19,312 nucleotides of DNA from positions 1-19,312 of the forward strand of contig WIDE01000238.1 in assembly GCA_015039315.1 (NCBI GenBank), read 5' to 3'. Source of the DNA: Clavulina sp. PMI_390. Its lineage: Eukaryota > Basidiomycota > Agaricomycetes > Cantharellales > Hydnaceae. The notes beneath the pieces are model-generated. The model was not told the origin of the DNA. It searched no databases and saw only the letters and a list, made by a program, of their open reading frames with translations. Both the position numbers and the translations under genes were made by a program. Positions 8,567 through 18,256 of this stretch are shown in pieces (position 1 is the stretch's first letter; each line of letters opens with the position of its first letter).

Positions 8567-8589
8567 ATCAGGAAACCACTTTGTGCTCG
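8567..8589 (+). repeat. Left 23-bp terminal inverted repeat of the 1808-bp element
   Basis: ATCAGGAAACCACTTTGTGC followed by TCG, a perfect reverse complement of 10352-10374. It is preceded by GCAC. Confidence 0.9.
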
Positions 8590-9137
8590 ATTGCTCAGCT
8601 GAGTTGCCGAGCAGAATTGAATGCATTGAGCAAGATTGAGCAATTGAGCAGAGTCGCTCTGCGAAATCTCGACCATTGAAATAGTCAGTATAAAGTAGCG
8701 ATAGCACTCGTTCTTCAAAGAGCTTGTTATTAGAGGGGAAAAATGATACAAATCCTTTGTGCGATATGTGCATACGGTGGCTAGTAGAACACGACGTCGA
8801 TTTTGTACTTTCTTCCATAGAGCAGCCTACTGTTTGACGTACTCAGAAGACATGCTTGCAATATGAATACTCCTCGGCATATGAAAGTTGGTATGCCGCT
8901 CAGCTGTTGCTGAAACAAATGCTTGGAAGTGTGATAGTCAATCGATTTCTAGACATATTAAGTATCTATCTATCCTTTGGTCTGTTCTGAGGGTCCTAGC
9001 ATATCTACGGCGTCTTTGAACGATCAAACATATGTGGGCCGCAGTCTCCATGGGCCTCCAGCAGCCTAGCATTGGAATGTGGCTCCGAGCGTTATCAGTT
9101 TTACTAAATACGTCTCAATTGGAGCGTTATGATCAGT

Positions 9138-9148
9138 AGTTTATATAA
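9138..9148 (+). promoter_or_regulatory. TATA box inside the 1808-bp element
   Basis: TTTATATAAAG lies about 80 bp upstream of the ATG at 9226. A pyrimidine-rich stretch (GTTCCTTTTTCCGTCTAG, 9181-9198) lies between, as is common around fungal transcription starts. It supports, but does not prove, that the downstream frame is transcribed. Confidence 0.4.
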
Positions 9149-9225
9149 AGCTCATGTGGTATCACTCTCAATGTACTACTGTTCCTTTTTCCGTCTAGAC
9201 CCCATGTAAACTGCTAATATTATTG

Positions 9226-9630
9226 ATGGCTCTTTCTTCTTCTCTGGGCGATGTGCAAAAACGAGAGCTTGCGCATCTTGCAATTCTATCGGCCATCCTT
9301 GGGTGAATATCCTCGCAACAGGGTTTTAAAAACTTGCTGGAGTCCCCTCCTATCAATCCTAATCGCAAACTAAAGCAGGATCTTATTTGCCTGTGCTAGT
9401 GAGGCCAGGTGGAGTCTCCAATCCGCCACAATACAGCCAAACACAGCCCGATCCTTGCGACTTAACCACATCCGACCATGCCTCTTGCAGGACAATTTTC
9501 TACAAGCTCTCTGTCAAGTAAGCTAGAGCCATAATCCTTCCCAGTAACTCGTCCACTATCAACCACTAATGTCTCTCAGTGTTGTGATATCACAAATCCC
9601 GCTGCCCGTTGTCACGGCGTTGTGCCATGA
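9226..9630 (+). CDS. Possible 3-exon gene for a small cysteine-rich secreted-type peptide, cargo of a transposon
   Basis: Tentative model: exons 9226-9302, 9379-9517 and 9580-9630, with introns of 76 and 62 nt. Both introns have GT...AG borders and a CTAAT-type branch site before the acceptor. Joining them keeps one frame of 88 aa. The first intron falls in the middle of a hydrophobic stretch (about residues 15-31, ending FACASEA) that could be a signal peptide or anchor and exists only in the spliced form. Six cysteines follow the pattern C31, C60, C71, C73, C74, C83. No family is recognised. A different frame is also open through exon 2, so the model is not unique. The gene lies wholly inside the 1808-bp element. 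It could be a captured host gene, a domesticated cargo or a chance frame. Confidence 0.28.
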
Positions 9631-10351
9631 GGCTGGGCAAAGGGTTCCTGCCTCAAGCGTCTTGGTTGCCCTTCATCTCGAACCAAGTCCACTGTGAGCT
9701 CCTCTACGCTCTTTTTTTTTACTGTTCCTGCCATGTATCTCACACTTTCTGTCAATCTGCGCGCGCTTGATGCTCCGTGGGTGTCATGGCCGTGTGGTGC
9801 CTCATGTCTGCCTCAGGTTCGTGCTTCCTCAAATATGTACTCCCTACCTTTCCTGTTTTGCGAGCGCTGACTAATCTAACCCGCACATCTCCCTTGAGAA
9901 TGACCCTCAAGCTGTCAGAACACCTCATCGTCACCACTTAGCCTCAACAATTTACTAGTCTGATGCCAAACGTGCTTTGGTGTGTTCCAATATCCTTTGC
10001 CCTCCGAAAAGTGGAGTATATTGACGATAATCATTTTGTGCTCCCTTTGGGTATATACGGTAATTCTATTAGTTGACAAGAGGCTTGTGTGTATCGTATA
10101 GCCTTTTTTTAGTGTTGTGTTATGTTCGGCTCATTTCCATGTACATACCACTTGCTAAGTACGGAATATAAGCGTTTTGGAATGATACCTGATTGAGAGC
10201 ACAATAGCCAGAAAATCAATGCTCAGCTCGTCAAAAACTCAAAGCCTCAGTGACTCGATTGCTCAGTTGCTCAAATTTACTCAAAGCCATCGTCATTTGC
10301 TCAGCTGCTCAACGGGCCCATTGAGCAAAAACGAGCAGAAACGAGCAAAAA

Positions 10352-10374
10352 CGAGCACAAAGTGGTTTCCTGAT
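10352..10374 (-). repeat. Right 23-bp terminal inverted repeat of the 1808-bp element
   Basis: Perfect reverse complement of 8567-8589, followed by GCAC at 10375-10378. Confidence 0.9.
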
Positions 10375-11030
10375 GCACTTCCGTTGAGATGATTAATGTA
10401 GTCCCCTTGATATTTTTCTTATGCTCGAACTACGCTTGCAGCTAAGCCGGCGGTATTGGCGGAAGTAAGGCTGAGTATCTAGTCATAATCTGTAACATTC
10501 GCTCTGGATTTTCATTTATCCGGCATTAATTTGTGGGAAAGGCTCATGTGACGGAGCAGAGATAAAAGGAAAAGGTAAAGGACGTTCAAGACCATATGCA
10601 TCCCGTGGGCTGAGAAGATATTGCGTCAAGGGTGGCGCAGTGATGTGAATTCGTTGGAAATCTGGGTGCTGTAATTCGATCTATATTGCAAGAATTCGTG
10701 ATTTGTATGGTTTGGAAGATTGAGCCCTGATAAATTATGATCAATGATGGACTGGTATGTCACGCAAGCATGATGAATGATGCACTTCACAAACTCACTG
10801 CATTTCCGAGAAAGCTCTGGCAGAAAATGGACAAAGCCGCAACACGCAATTAGCTTAGAGTTTAAATCTATCTGCAAGGAATGTGGCTGTAGGGTGTGGA
10901 TATGTTATTAAACGATGAATGATGACTCAAGTTGTTCAGCTTGATTGAAAGACTTGAGCTTCAAACCTATCACCCCAACATGCCAAGCTGGCAATCATTA
11001 GGATTTCAATGGTAAGCCACCTTATATATC

Positions 11031-11521
11031 TAATATTATAAAACCGGGAAGGTTTGTCCCGCCGGCAGTGATCTGATTGGCTCGATCGCTTGATCCCCAC
11101 GCTTCTACGGTCACGTGTGCCCCAGCCCCATTTCCGTCTGTCCATACCTCGCGCACTCCCTCTGACGCCGCGCAAGCCATCCGATGGCGCGGACAGCCCG
11201 CTTTAATCTTCAATGAATGGCTGGATTGCTATTGTCACCATCTTTTTTTGGCTTCGCCAATCGCATTGATCGTCTCGCTGCTGCGTTCATCTCGGCGTCT
11301 GATTGTTTCCTCTCTGTACTGTGTTTTCTCTTCCTCTAGCTACGGAGGCACTTGCCAGTGAATCGAGTCGCCAACTTGGCTGTGCATGAAGCATTGCAGG
11401 CGTACATATCATGTTTTATTCCCCGCAATCTGTTCATTATCCTCCTGCTTCCGGCCTGATATTGCAAAATTCCTAGCTTACCTTTCCCGTTATACTTATT
11501 TCAACTTACTATCTAATCGAG
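11031..11521. other. Anonymous stretch after copy B, with TATA-like and CCAAT motifs
   Basis: ATATTATAAAACC at about 11033-11045 could be a TATA box and GATTGGC at 11073-11079 a CCAAT box. A 94-codon frame covers 11077-11361 but starts with TTG, and no family is recognised. A frame through 11341-11403 ends in a plausible exon-like piece (HLPVNRVANLAVHEALQ), but no unique spliced model could be built. CpG content is normal. Confidence 0.3.
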
Positions 11522-11681
11522 TTAGACCGCCGTAAGGACCTTGAAAGAGCCCCGAGGAGGGCTTTCAGCAAGATTACTAGAGCAAGATTGGCTGGATCTG
11601 CGTAAGCATCTTCCTAATGACTCTTTTGGTGTCTAATGATCACCGCCTCCATATGGTAGCGACTCTCCTGGCACGATGTAG
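11522..11681 (+). pseudogene. Exon-like fragment pair with canonical intron, arginine/lysine-rich
   Basis: A frame at 11522-11601 (including DRRKDLERAPRRAFSKI) is followed by a 58-nt candidate intron (GTAAGC...TAG, 11602-11659, with CTAAT inside). It continues in frame to a stop at 11679-11681, giving a short basic C-terminal-like tail. The upstream exon cannot be joined without a non-canonical donor or a stop. It could therefore be the last exons of a gene whose upstream part I cannot resolve, a relic, or chance. No family is recognised. Confidence 0.25.
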
Positions 11682-12574
11682 ATATCCTCACTCTCTATTT
11701 TACTCGATCCAATCTCTCATTCATTCCTGAACCCCTCTGCTTGAACTGAACAATACTCAGATTTTTTATTTCATCACTTTATTCGACCGAACTACCCAAT
11801 CATGAGGGAATAAACTGGAAATCCTTGCGCTACGAATAAATAATGTCTGATCATGCATTGCAATGATAACCGTTCCCATGCACCCCGCTTTCAACCACTC
11901 CTTTACCTCCAAATTTATTCATCCACTCGGAAGTGCTCTAAGCAATCTCTTGCCGCCTATTTCTCACTAACGGCTTGATAATTCTCCTGGTCCGACTCAT
12001 TAGACTATAGCCCCACCATGTCCCAAGCCCTTGACAATAGTACATGCGCTTCCGTCACCCCTCTTTATTTCAATTTGGCGACAAGATTTCCACCACAATC
12101 TTGCCTTGAATATCAGGATTATACACATTCTTACTTTACTTTTGACGCATAATATAACAGTTTGCTCACGCAAACGTCTTGCAATGCTATGATATGAGAT
12201 TGTCATGGAAGATACTTTGTAGGCCGCATGCGCTATGGTATAAACGGAATCTCTCACTCGCCTTAGTCGATTCGAAAATCCTCGGCACAGAACACACTCA
12301 GAATGATTTTCTGCTGCCTTACTTCGGATGCACTACAGGATTTGAAGTTCTGAACCCCATTATCGCAAGCCATTTACTTTCTCGTATCGTATATTTTGCG
12401 ATTCATTGAATATTCAAGCGAGAAGACTCCGGGTCAGGGTCAAAGATCAAGAGCGGACAGTCGGGGAGTAGGTGCGGAATGTGTCAACTCCAAAGAATGA
12501 TTGATGTGATCTAGCTCAAATTATGAAAAGGTTTGATATGTATGATGCAGAAGATGATATTGAAGCGAATCTTG
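11682..12574. other. No clear gene; one small frame with strong start context
   Basis: At 12018-12152 a 44-codon frame begins in a favourable context (CACCATGTCC) and ends at TAA. Its product (MSQALDNSTCASVTPLYFNL...) matches nothing I recognise and lacks the CaaX ending of a basidiomycete pheromone precursor. Nothing else in the stretch is supported. Confidence 0.3.
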
Positions 12575-12857
12575 ATTACAGCAATTCCAAGAGTGTAAGG
12601 CGCGGACCTGAAAAATTCACACGCACACGTCCTCAATCCCAATAGTAGAAACCACTTGCCCGATCTTGTCTACCCTCGTTTGCCTCGCCACCTGTAAATG
12701 TCAGATAAATAATTATAATATATTTTCTACATGGGCCACCCGGAAAATCGAGTCCCCGCTGTGCGGTGCACTCTGACGCGAACATATTGATGCTGTCAAA
12801 TACCCATCACCTTGTCAACACTACTGCTCATGAATAACATACCCCTGCTACTCAGAG
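12575..12857 (-). repeat. Left inverted arm
   Basis: Runs from ATTACAGCAATTCC to CCCTGCTACTCAG and pairs with 13812-14095. In the exon-like reading this arm keeps a CAG acceptor where the right arm has TAG. Confidence 0.8.
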
Positions 12858-13811
12858 AATGAGCCATAACACTTATCCAAGGTGTTCAATAACTTGTCTC
12901 TTACATATAAGCGCTGTTTATTACAGTGGACAGTCAGCGGGAGTGGAAAATCTTGGATGTTCACAGGCTCTATCCTTAAAGAACTGGAATAACTGATATC
13001 GTCATTCCTTAAGTGATGTATACTAATGGATCAATAGGATGTCTAGTGACCCCACATAGGCTAGTTGGTTTGATGGGTGACTGCATTCTCACAGGTCTGA
13101 ACTTGGATCAGGATTCCAGGCATGTTTGAGCAATGAATCTATATGATGAATAGAAGTCAACCATGGAAAAGTATAGGCGCGACGTTATAGAAGCCCTGTA
13201 GGGCAGTCCAGATAGCTCTGACTACAATTAATAGAGTACAATATGGATGCTCCTTCAGCCAAAGCGCTTCAGTGGGAACATAGCTGAAGGCACACTTAAA
13301 GAGCCTTATCTCTCACCTAGAGCGTAATTTGTGATTCAATGAATCTGTTGCCGCAAGATTCCTCTTAGAGAGTCTGTTGTGAGGGCAATTTGGGATCAAC
13401 CCAAGCTGCTTGAGAAGATTCTCTCATCCCAGAGCCATGTACATGATAAGCGAGTGAAGGCTTGCGTTAGTAGCTCAAAGAGATGAAAAATTCTGTAATG
13501 AGAAATGGAATATGGAGAAACCCCCTCAGTTGATACACAAACTTGGGCTTCTGTCCAAGGCTGACGCCTCGGGTGTGAGTTGAGTAAGATATAAGGGACG
13601 GGGACAATCTTAATATATCTTTAGAGTTTCAGGGCGGCTATTAGTACTGTCTAGTCTCGTAATTTCACGTGAGCGATGGGGAAAGTAGGAAGTTACATTG
13701 AATCCGGCATGCGTGACATCCTGGGCATGGGAGCTAGTCAGATAGCAGGAGATGATGCTGCTTAGTAGCCAGAAAATCCTCTAGGCGTCTGATAAGCCAT
13801 TTTTGGTAGTT

Positions 13812-14095
13812 CTTTGAGTAGCAGGGGTATGTTATTCATGAGTAGTAGTGTTGACAAGGTGATGGGTATTTGATAGCATCAATATGTTCGCGTTAGAGTG
13901 CACCGCATAGCGGGGACTCGATTTTCCGGGTGGCCCATGTAGAAAATATATTATAATTATTTATCTGACATTTATAGGTGGCGAGGCAAACGAGGGTAGA
14001 CAAGATCGGGCAAGTGGTTTCTACTATTGGGATTGAGGACGTGTGCGTGTGAATTTTTCGGGTCCGCGCCTTACACTCTTGGAATTGCTGTAATG
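13812..14095 (+). repeat. Right inverted arm, contains exon/intron-like structure
   Basis: Reverse complement of 12575-12857. On the plus strand, a 39-nt AT-rich segment at 13939-13977 begins GTAGAA, contains CTGAC and ends TAG, like a short intron. After it a frame reads ARQTRVDKIGQVVSTIGIED and ends at TGA. Both arms preserve this layout and a diverged relative lies at 14853-15137. The arm may therefore derive from part of a protein gene. The protein is not identified. Confidence 0.75.
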
Positions 14096-14852
14096 ATGTA
14101 TATCTGCGTGAGGGTACATGATGCCCAGGCATTATAGGGAGCCAGCTGGACGATCATATGGAGTGTTCCATTAGGGAATATTGATGAGATGCTCGTTCAT
14201 GCGTTTCAAGCAAGTACGGACCACCTCCTAGAAAGGTTGTAGCTCAGAAATCGCGAGAAAATAGTTAACCCAATCATAAATGACAATCAGACCTTTGTAC
14301 TGCAACCATCTCCAGGTCATCCTATTAGAAAAACATAGCCGCCTTCTGTAATCGCGGACTGATTAGCGTCACCGATCAGGCCAACACGTAATTGAGAGGT
14401 GTAGGAAGTATATGGGATACAATGAGCCAGAGTGGAAGCAATCGTTGTGTTATGAGAGTGGCACCAAATGTGAGTCGCCGATGAACGGCAAAGGCAGCCG
14501 TGATAGCTCTAGGGCAGGCTTGGCACTCCATCATATGCGTGAGCTATCTGGTATAGGGCGTGGATATCAGAGAATGATAGCCATGCTGTTGAACGCGGTA
14601 ATCACTGGGCTCACCTTCAAGTATCCCGAGGGCGGCAAATGCGGCCCACACGGCTACGAAGTGCCACAGCATAATATAAAGCTATCTTAACATCAGAATA
14701 TCGGGCAATTAGCATCTAATGAACGCAGGATGGTGGGACGACGATGGGGAGACCCAAGTGCGGAACGTGACAGTAACAGGCGGATTCGTGTAGCGGCCAC
14801 AACCACCATGAGCGAGCCAATCAGCTTCCGGTCGTTCTTCCCGCTCTGATAT
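14096..14852. other. No recognised gene; one 92-codon frame
   Basis: A frame at 14412-14690 would encode 92 aa from an ATG (MGYNEPEWKQSLCYESGTKC...), ending at a stop. It shows no signal peptide, membrane segment or motif I recognise, and chance is a fair explanation. The rest of the stretch has no feature I can support. Confidence 0.25.
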
Positions 14853-15137
14853 TGTCTGATGGGTCTTTGTATTTTTGTAACATATTTAACACCATACATC
14901 AGCGGAATACATTTGAGTGCCCAATATTGACGGCAACAATGACAACGGCAAATGGCGCGGCGGCGAGCAGCAGTCGGACAGTGACGGGTGGCAATCAATT
15001 AACGAACGAAAATATACCCGCCGCGGCCCTGACGGCGAGTGTGAGGGTGAGGTTGAAACAGTGGTTTCTTGACTAAGAACGCGTACTCATGCGTGTGACA
15101 TTTTCAGGCCCGCATCAGCGCTCTCGGAAGTGCTGTG
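14853..15137 (+). repeat. Third, diverged relative of the 283-bp arm
   Basis: The clearest part is 15057-15137. It shares with the right arm, in order, GTGGTTTCT, GCGTGTGA, a T-rich run ending CAGG or CGGG, CCGC, and CTYGGAARTGCTGT. Weaker matches (GATGGGT, CATCA, TTGAGTGC or TTAGAGTGC) extend to about 14853. The reading frame is different and broken compared with the arm. This is an older copy of the same source sequence, with the outer part uncertain. Confidence 0.5.
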
Positions 15138-15998
15138 GGGGCACGTTCTAGGGCAGTATTCCTATGTGTCTTCATCAAACCAAAGCATTAACTTCTTCTG
15201 AACCGCCAATAAACGAGTGTTCTCCTATGTGACCTACCAAATATTTTCGCTTACTCACAAGAGATTCACCACTCCATTGGAATCATTACCGATGCTGTTG
15301 GATGGCTTGGCCAATCATACAGCACTGCTGCTCCACATTCACCCCGCTGCGCCTGTGCTAGCCTTCTTCTGCAATACATACTCAATGCACCCTTGTCCCC
15401 TAGACATATCAAAGGCGATCCAATAGACTTCTTGACTGAACACCTCCAGCGCCAATCTGCGTACCCATTAAACCAGTACCTCACCGCATATTTCTTCTGA
15501 CGGAATGAGCCTTTGCTCTACGTACGCAAGCTTATTTGATCTGCTTCTACACCTGTACAGCTTCAGATAACATCAGATGAGCTGGTGTGACCAGGTCTTT
15601 TGGCCCGCGTGTCGGCTTTCCATGAGGTAAAGCGGAAATGACATCCATTTGATATCTTGCGTATCCGCGGAGAAGCTGGATGTCCGCGGAGGGCTTGAAT
15701 ATATGCGTTTGCGGATGGGTGCGTGAAGGATCTGTCCAGCATCAGATAGCGCACTCAATCTAACCCAAATCAGGAACCTACTGAATCTTACCATTGCGGG
15801 CGATACGGGAAGGTTTGCCATGCTGGATGCAAGAGATAAACCCCCACTCTCCCATCCAGCGTGTGGTTCTCATCACTCCCTCAACTTTCCCTCCTCAAAG
15901 CTTACCTTGGTTTGTACCCGCGACTCTGATCATGCAATTAACTGCCTTTGCTCATCCTAATCGGCAGGACAAATAAGTACAGGTAGCCGACTTACCCG
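15138..15998. other. Intergenic region upstream of the kinase gene
   Basis: Overlapping frames at 15217-15426 and on the opposite strand have no recognisable motifs. Repeated CCGCGG/GCGGATG motifs occur at 15660-15735. No TATA box was identified close to the kinase start. I see no other gene. Confidence 0.45.
15660..15745 (+). repeat. GCGGATG/CCGCGG motif cluster, 5' side of kinase gene
   Basis: It contains ATCCGCGGAG, TGTCCGCGGAG and GCGGATGGGTGCGTGAAGGATC. The last of these resembles GCGGATGCGGATGAAGGATC at 18530-18549, and GCGGATGGGTGC resembles TCGGATGGGTGC at 18601-18612. The motifs lie on both sides of the kinase gene in the same orientation. Confidence 0.5.
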
Positions 15999-18256
15999 AT
16001 GACGTCTCTGGTCGATAACAACGCCAAATCACCACTGCTGAATCCAGCGCTTGATGATAACAACGACACAAATGACCTGGAGGAACAGAATCCTGGTCTA
16101 TCGACCACAGTAGTTCCCAATGGGCATGATCTTAAGGCACCCAACCCATCCTCAGCGTCCCCTCCAGGCCAGTCATGGGGTTTTCTGCGACCTTTCGGGA
16201 CAGATCTTCCTTACTTTGAGTGCAAGATGCCCCGCCTGCGGTATGTGGTTGGGAGAGCCGCCAACTGCGACTTCGTCATCAGCAATCAAAGGATCTCAGC
16301 AATTCATTGCACCATCACCTATGATCTTGAGGACGAAGTTATACGCATTCAAGACAGTTCAACAAATGGTACTTATGTCAGTTGGTCTTAATCTCTCTAC
16401 CTCCTGATGCGTAAAGTGACGCCTACATCGACCCACTGTTCCAGGTGAATAACGACTTGATTGGGCAAGGCAGGTTTAGGGTTATCATTGATTCTTCGCA
16501 GATCTCGTTTGCGCGGCCAGGTAACGGCACCGGTGAAGATATCCGCTTCTTTTTCGAACGCACTAGTCGCCCAATTGTGTGTCTCTCCTTCTAGTACCTG
16601 CAACTGCACCTCCTTTACATCAACCTGCTAACGCTAGCTTCTGGTGCTTGTGTCTGATCTAGCCAAAAGACCACGGCGGTGGCCTGTACAAAGATTATCA
16701 AGTTATGGAATACCTAGGAAAGGGTGGATTTGGCATTGTCCACAAGCTGCATAATCGGCACACTGGGGGGTTGGCAGCAGTGAAGATTTTTGGCCCTGAT
16801 TCGTCAGCGAACTTCCAGGACAAGGCCAAGAGGGAGATTGATTTTATGATCAAACTCAGCCACGTTCGCTCCTTCATCAGATTCATGTCACGTTCTACTG
16901 CTAATCGGCTATTTTTACCTTCAACATTTATAGCCGAACATTGTCACATACATTAAGCACTACCAGGACACCACATCATTCTGTGAGTACGCTAGCCTGA
17001 CTACTCCAGCCGCTATCCTTGCTTGAATTTTATCCGCTCCAGACATTGTGATGGAACTGGCTGAAGGCGGCGATTTGCAAATTCACATCAATAAGCAGCC
17101 AGGAGGTCGTTTGGGTAGGTTATCCGCGTTGTTCTTTGACGAACAGTGATATGAAGGGTCCCTCTTGTTCGTTTAGAGGAGCTAGAAGCAAATCGTATAA
17201 CGCGCTTAGTCTGCAATGGCCTAGCTGTGCGTAGGTTCATCGAGTTCACCCGCAGCCACGCACTAATCCCCCATCCCATAGTACATCCATTCGCAGGGGA
17301 TAGCCCATCGCGACTTGAAGCCTGCGGTAAATTCTTCAGCAAATAGGGCCAACAGTTTCGTTGATACTTGCTCATTTTCAACAGAACATCCTTCTCGCCA
17401 AGGGTACTCCGAAGATTGCTGACTTCGGACTAGCGAAGATTTTCAATGGCCCAAGCTTCCTCAAGGTAAATTTATCTTTCCTCTCGTTCTTGTTTGCTAA
17501 ATCGCCTCAATATTGGCTTTCCTTCATCAGACCGTGTGCGGTACTCCGGCCTATATTGCGCCAGAGGTCTCAAAGGGACCCATTGAGGCTTACAGTCTTA
17601 AAGCCGATAGCTGGAGTATGGGCGTCATTGTTTATGCTATGTACGGGTTCCTTCGGCATCACTTACTTACTGCATGCTGATGTCTTATTTTAGGTTAACT
17701 GGGCACAAAGACTTCCACGTCAGGTTTCATGGAGTATACAAGCCTGATGGATTGCTAAAGCTCAATGTGTCGCGCGAAGGTGTGCGACCTACATATACAT
17801 CTTCTCCATAATGTTGTTTCCAATATTCTATTGTCTCGATCGGCAGTCCAGAATTGGGTCATTGCCATGCTCAAATGCAATCCAGAGTCCCGGTTCTCAC
17901 TCACGCAGGCTCTAGACCACCCATGGCTCAAAACCAACAGTCCTAACTCCCAAGAGCCGACTACCACCGACCCTATCCCATGTGATCTTCAAGGAGGTCT
18001 TCATGAAGCTCCTTCCTCCACTGACCTTCATGGAAATAGCATTGACACCCTTACCCCTACATCTGTGCCACCAATGCCCCAGCTACTAGAGCCCGAAATG
18101 TCAAGTCTAAGTTTGAATATTGATTCAACCGTGGAAGAAGTTGAGACAGATAATGAAAGCATTGGGGAGGGTCAGACTCAGGGTTTGCCTATTCATGACG
18201 TGCAGAGCCCCCCATTGGTAGCACACTTGGGAGTTAGAGAGGGTAGCCCTGCATGA
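15999..18256 (+). CDS. FHA-domain serine/threonine protein kinase, Chk2/Rad53-like, 11 exons
   Basis: Model: exons 15999-16376, 16445-16576, 16663-16863, 16934-16982, 17043-17114, 17177-17226, 17282-17326, 17385-17465, 17531-17640, 17694-17779, 17847-18256. All introns are GT...AG and the total gives 537 aa. The ATG is fixed by an in-frame TAG 15 bases upstream. The N-terminal FHA domain (about 60-160) binds phosphothreonine: GR at 85-86, SAIH at 100-103, NGTYVN across intron 1. The kinase domain (about 183-430) has GKGGFG 189-194, K211, HRDLKPAN with D305, DFG with D322, APE 346-348, DSWSMG and R418, so all catalytic residues are present. A Ser/Pro/Thr-rich tail of ~107 residues follows. FHA plus kinase is the layout of Chk2/Rad53/Cds1 DNA-damage kinases in the nucleus. 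The N-terminus lacks an SQ/TQ cluster, so this may be a lineage-specific paralogue and not the checkpoint orthologue. Intron 2 borders are the least certain. Confidence 0.92.

Larger units (their letters stand above)
8567..10374. mobile_element. 1808-bp TIR transposon with TGCTCA subterminal repeats and GCAC duplication
   Basis: It interrupts copy B exactly where copy A is continuous. The 23-bp ends ATCAGGAAACCACTTTGTGC... (8567-8589) and the reverse complement at 10352-10374 match perfectly. GCAC flanks both sides (8563-8566 and 10375-10378). Many TGCTCA/TGAGCA motifs crowd both ends: 8591-8650 on the left, and 10223-10358 on the right including ACGAGCA tandem copies. No transposase was found, so movement would need an enzyme in trans. 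A small spliced gene may lie inside (see 9226-9630). A similar terminus appears at 18619. The superfamily is unassigned. Confidence 0.85.
8337..11030 (+). repeat. Copy B of the duplicated ~860-bp unit, split by a 1.8-kb transposon
   Basis: The left part is 8337-8566 and the right part is 10379-11030. Joined, they align with copy A in the same orientation. A ~145-bp spacer (8193-8336) separates the two copies and resembles neither. Copy B retains CpG sites where copy A has TG or CA, so B is closer to the ancestral sequence. No protein gene was recognised. Conserved blocks shared by both copies include AGATATTGCGTCAAGG and CAGCTTGATTGAAAGACTTGAG. Confidence 0.85.
12575..14095. mobile_element. 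1.5-kb element with ~283-bp inverted arms
   Basis: 12575-12857 and 13812-14095 are reverse complements with only scattered differences over ~283 bp, separated by a 954-bp spacer of unrelated sequence. This fits a long-TIR (foldback or Mutator-like) element, or an inverted segmental duplication. No target-site duplication was identified at the outer edges. No transposase motif was seen in the spacer. The outer edges show weak residual similarity beyond the stated limits, so the boundaries are approximate. Confidence 0.75.

Noticed and set aside
6951..11030. Copies A and B as the two LTRs of a retrotransposon
   Set aside because: They have no TG...CA borders, only ~145 bp lies between them, and no coding region is flanked.
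11540..11580. GAAAGAGCCC...GGGCTTTC stem as a structured RNA or tRNA piece
   Set aside because: The stem is imperfect, no tRNA or riboswitch elements surround it, and it lies in an exon-like frame.
12018..12152. 44-aa frame as a mating pheromone precursor
   Set aside because: It lacks the C-terminal CaaX motif such precursors need. It is kept only as an unassigned small frame.
16120..16407. Second frame over the FHA exon, and minus-strand frames across the kinase
   Set aside because: The FHA and kinase motifs all fall in the spliced plus-strand frame, so the others are shadows.
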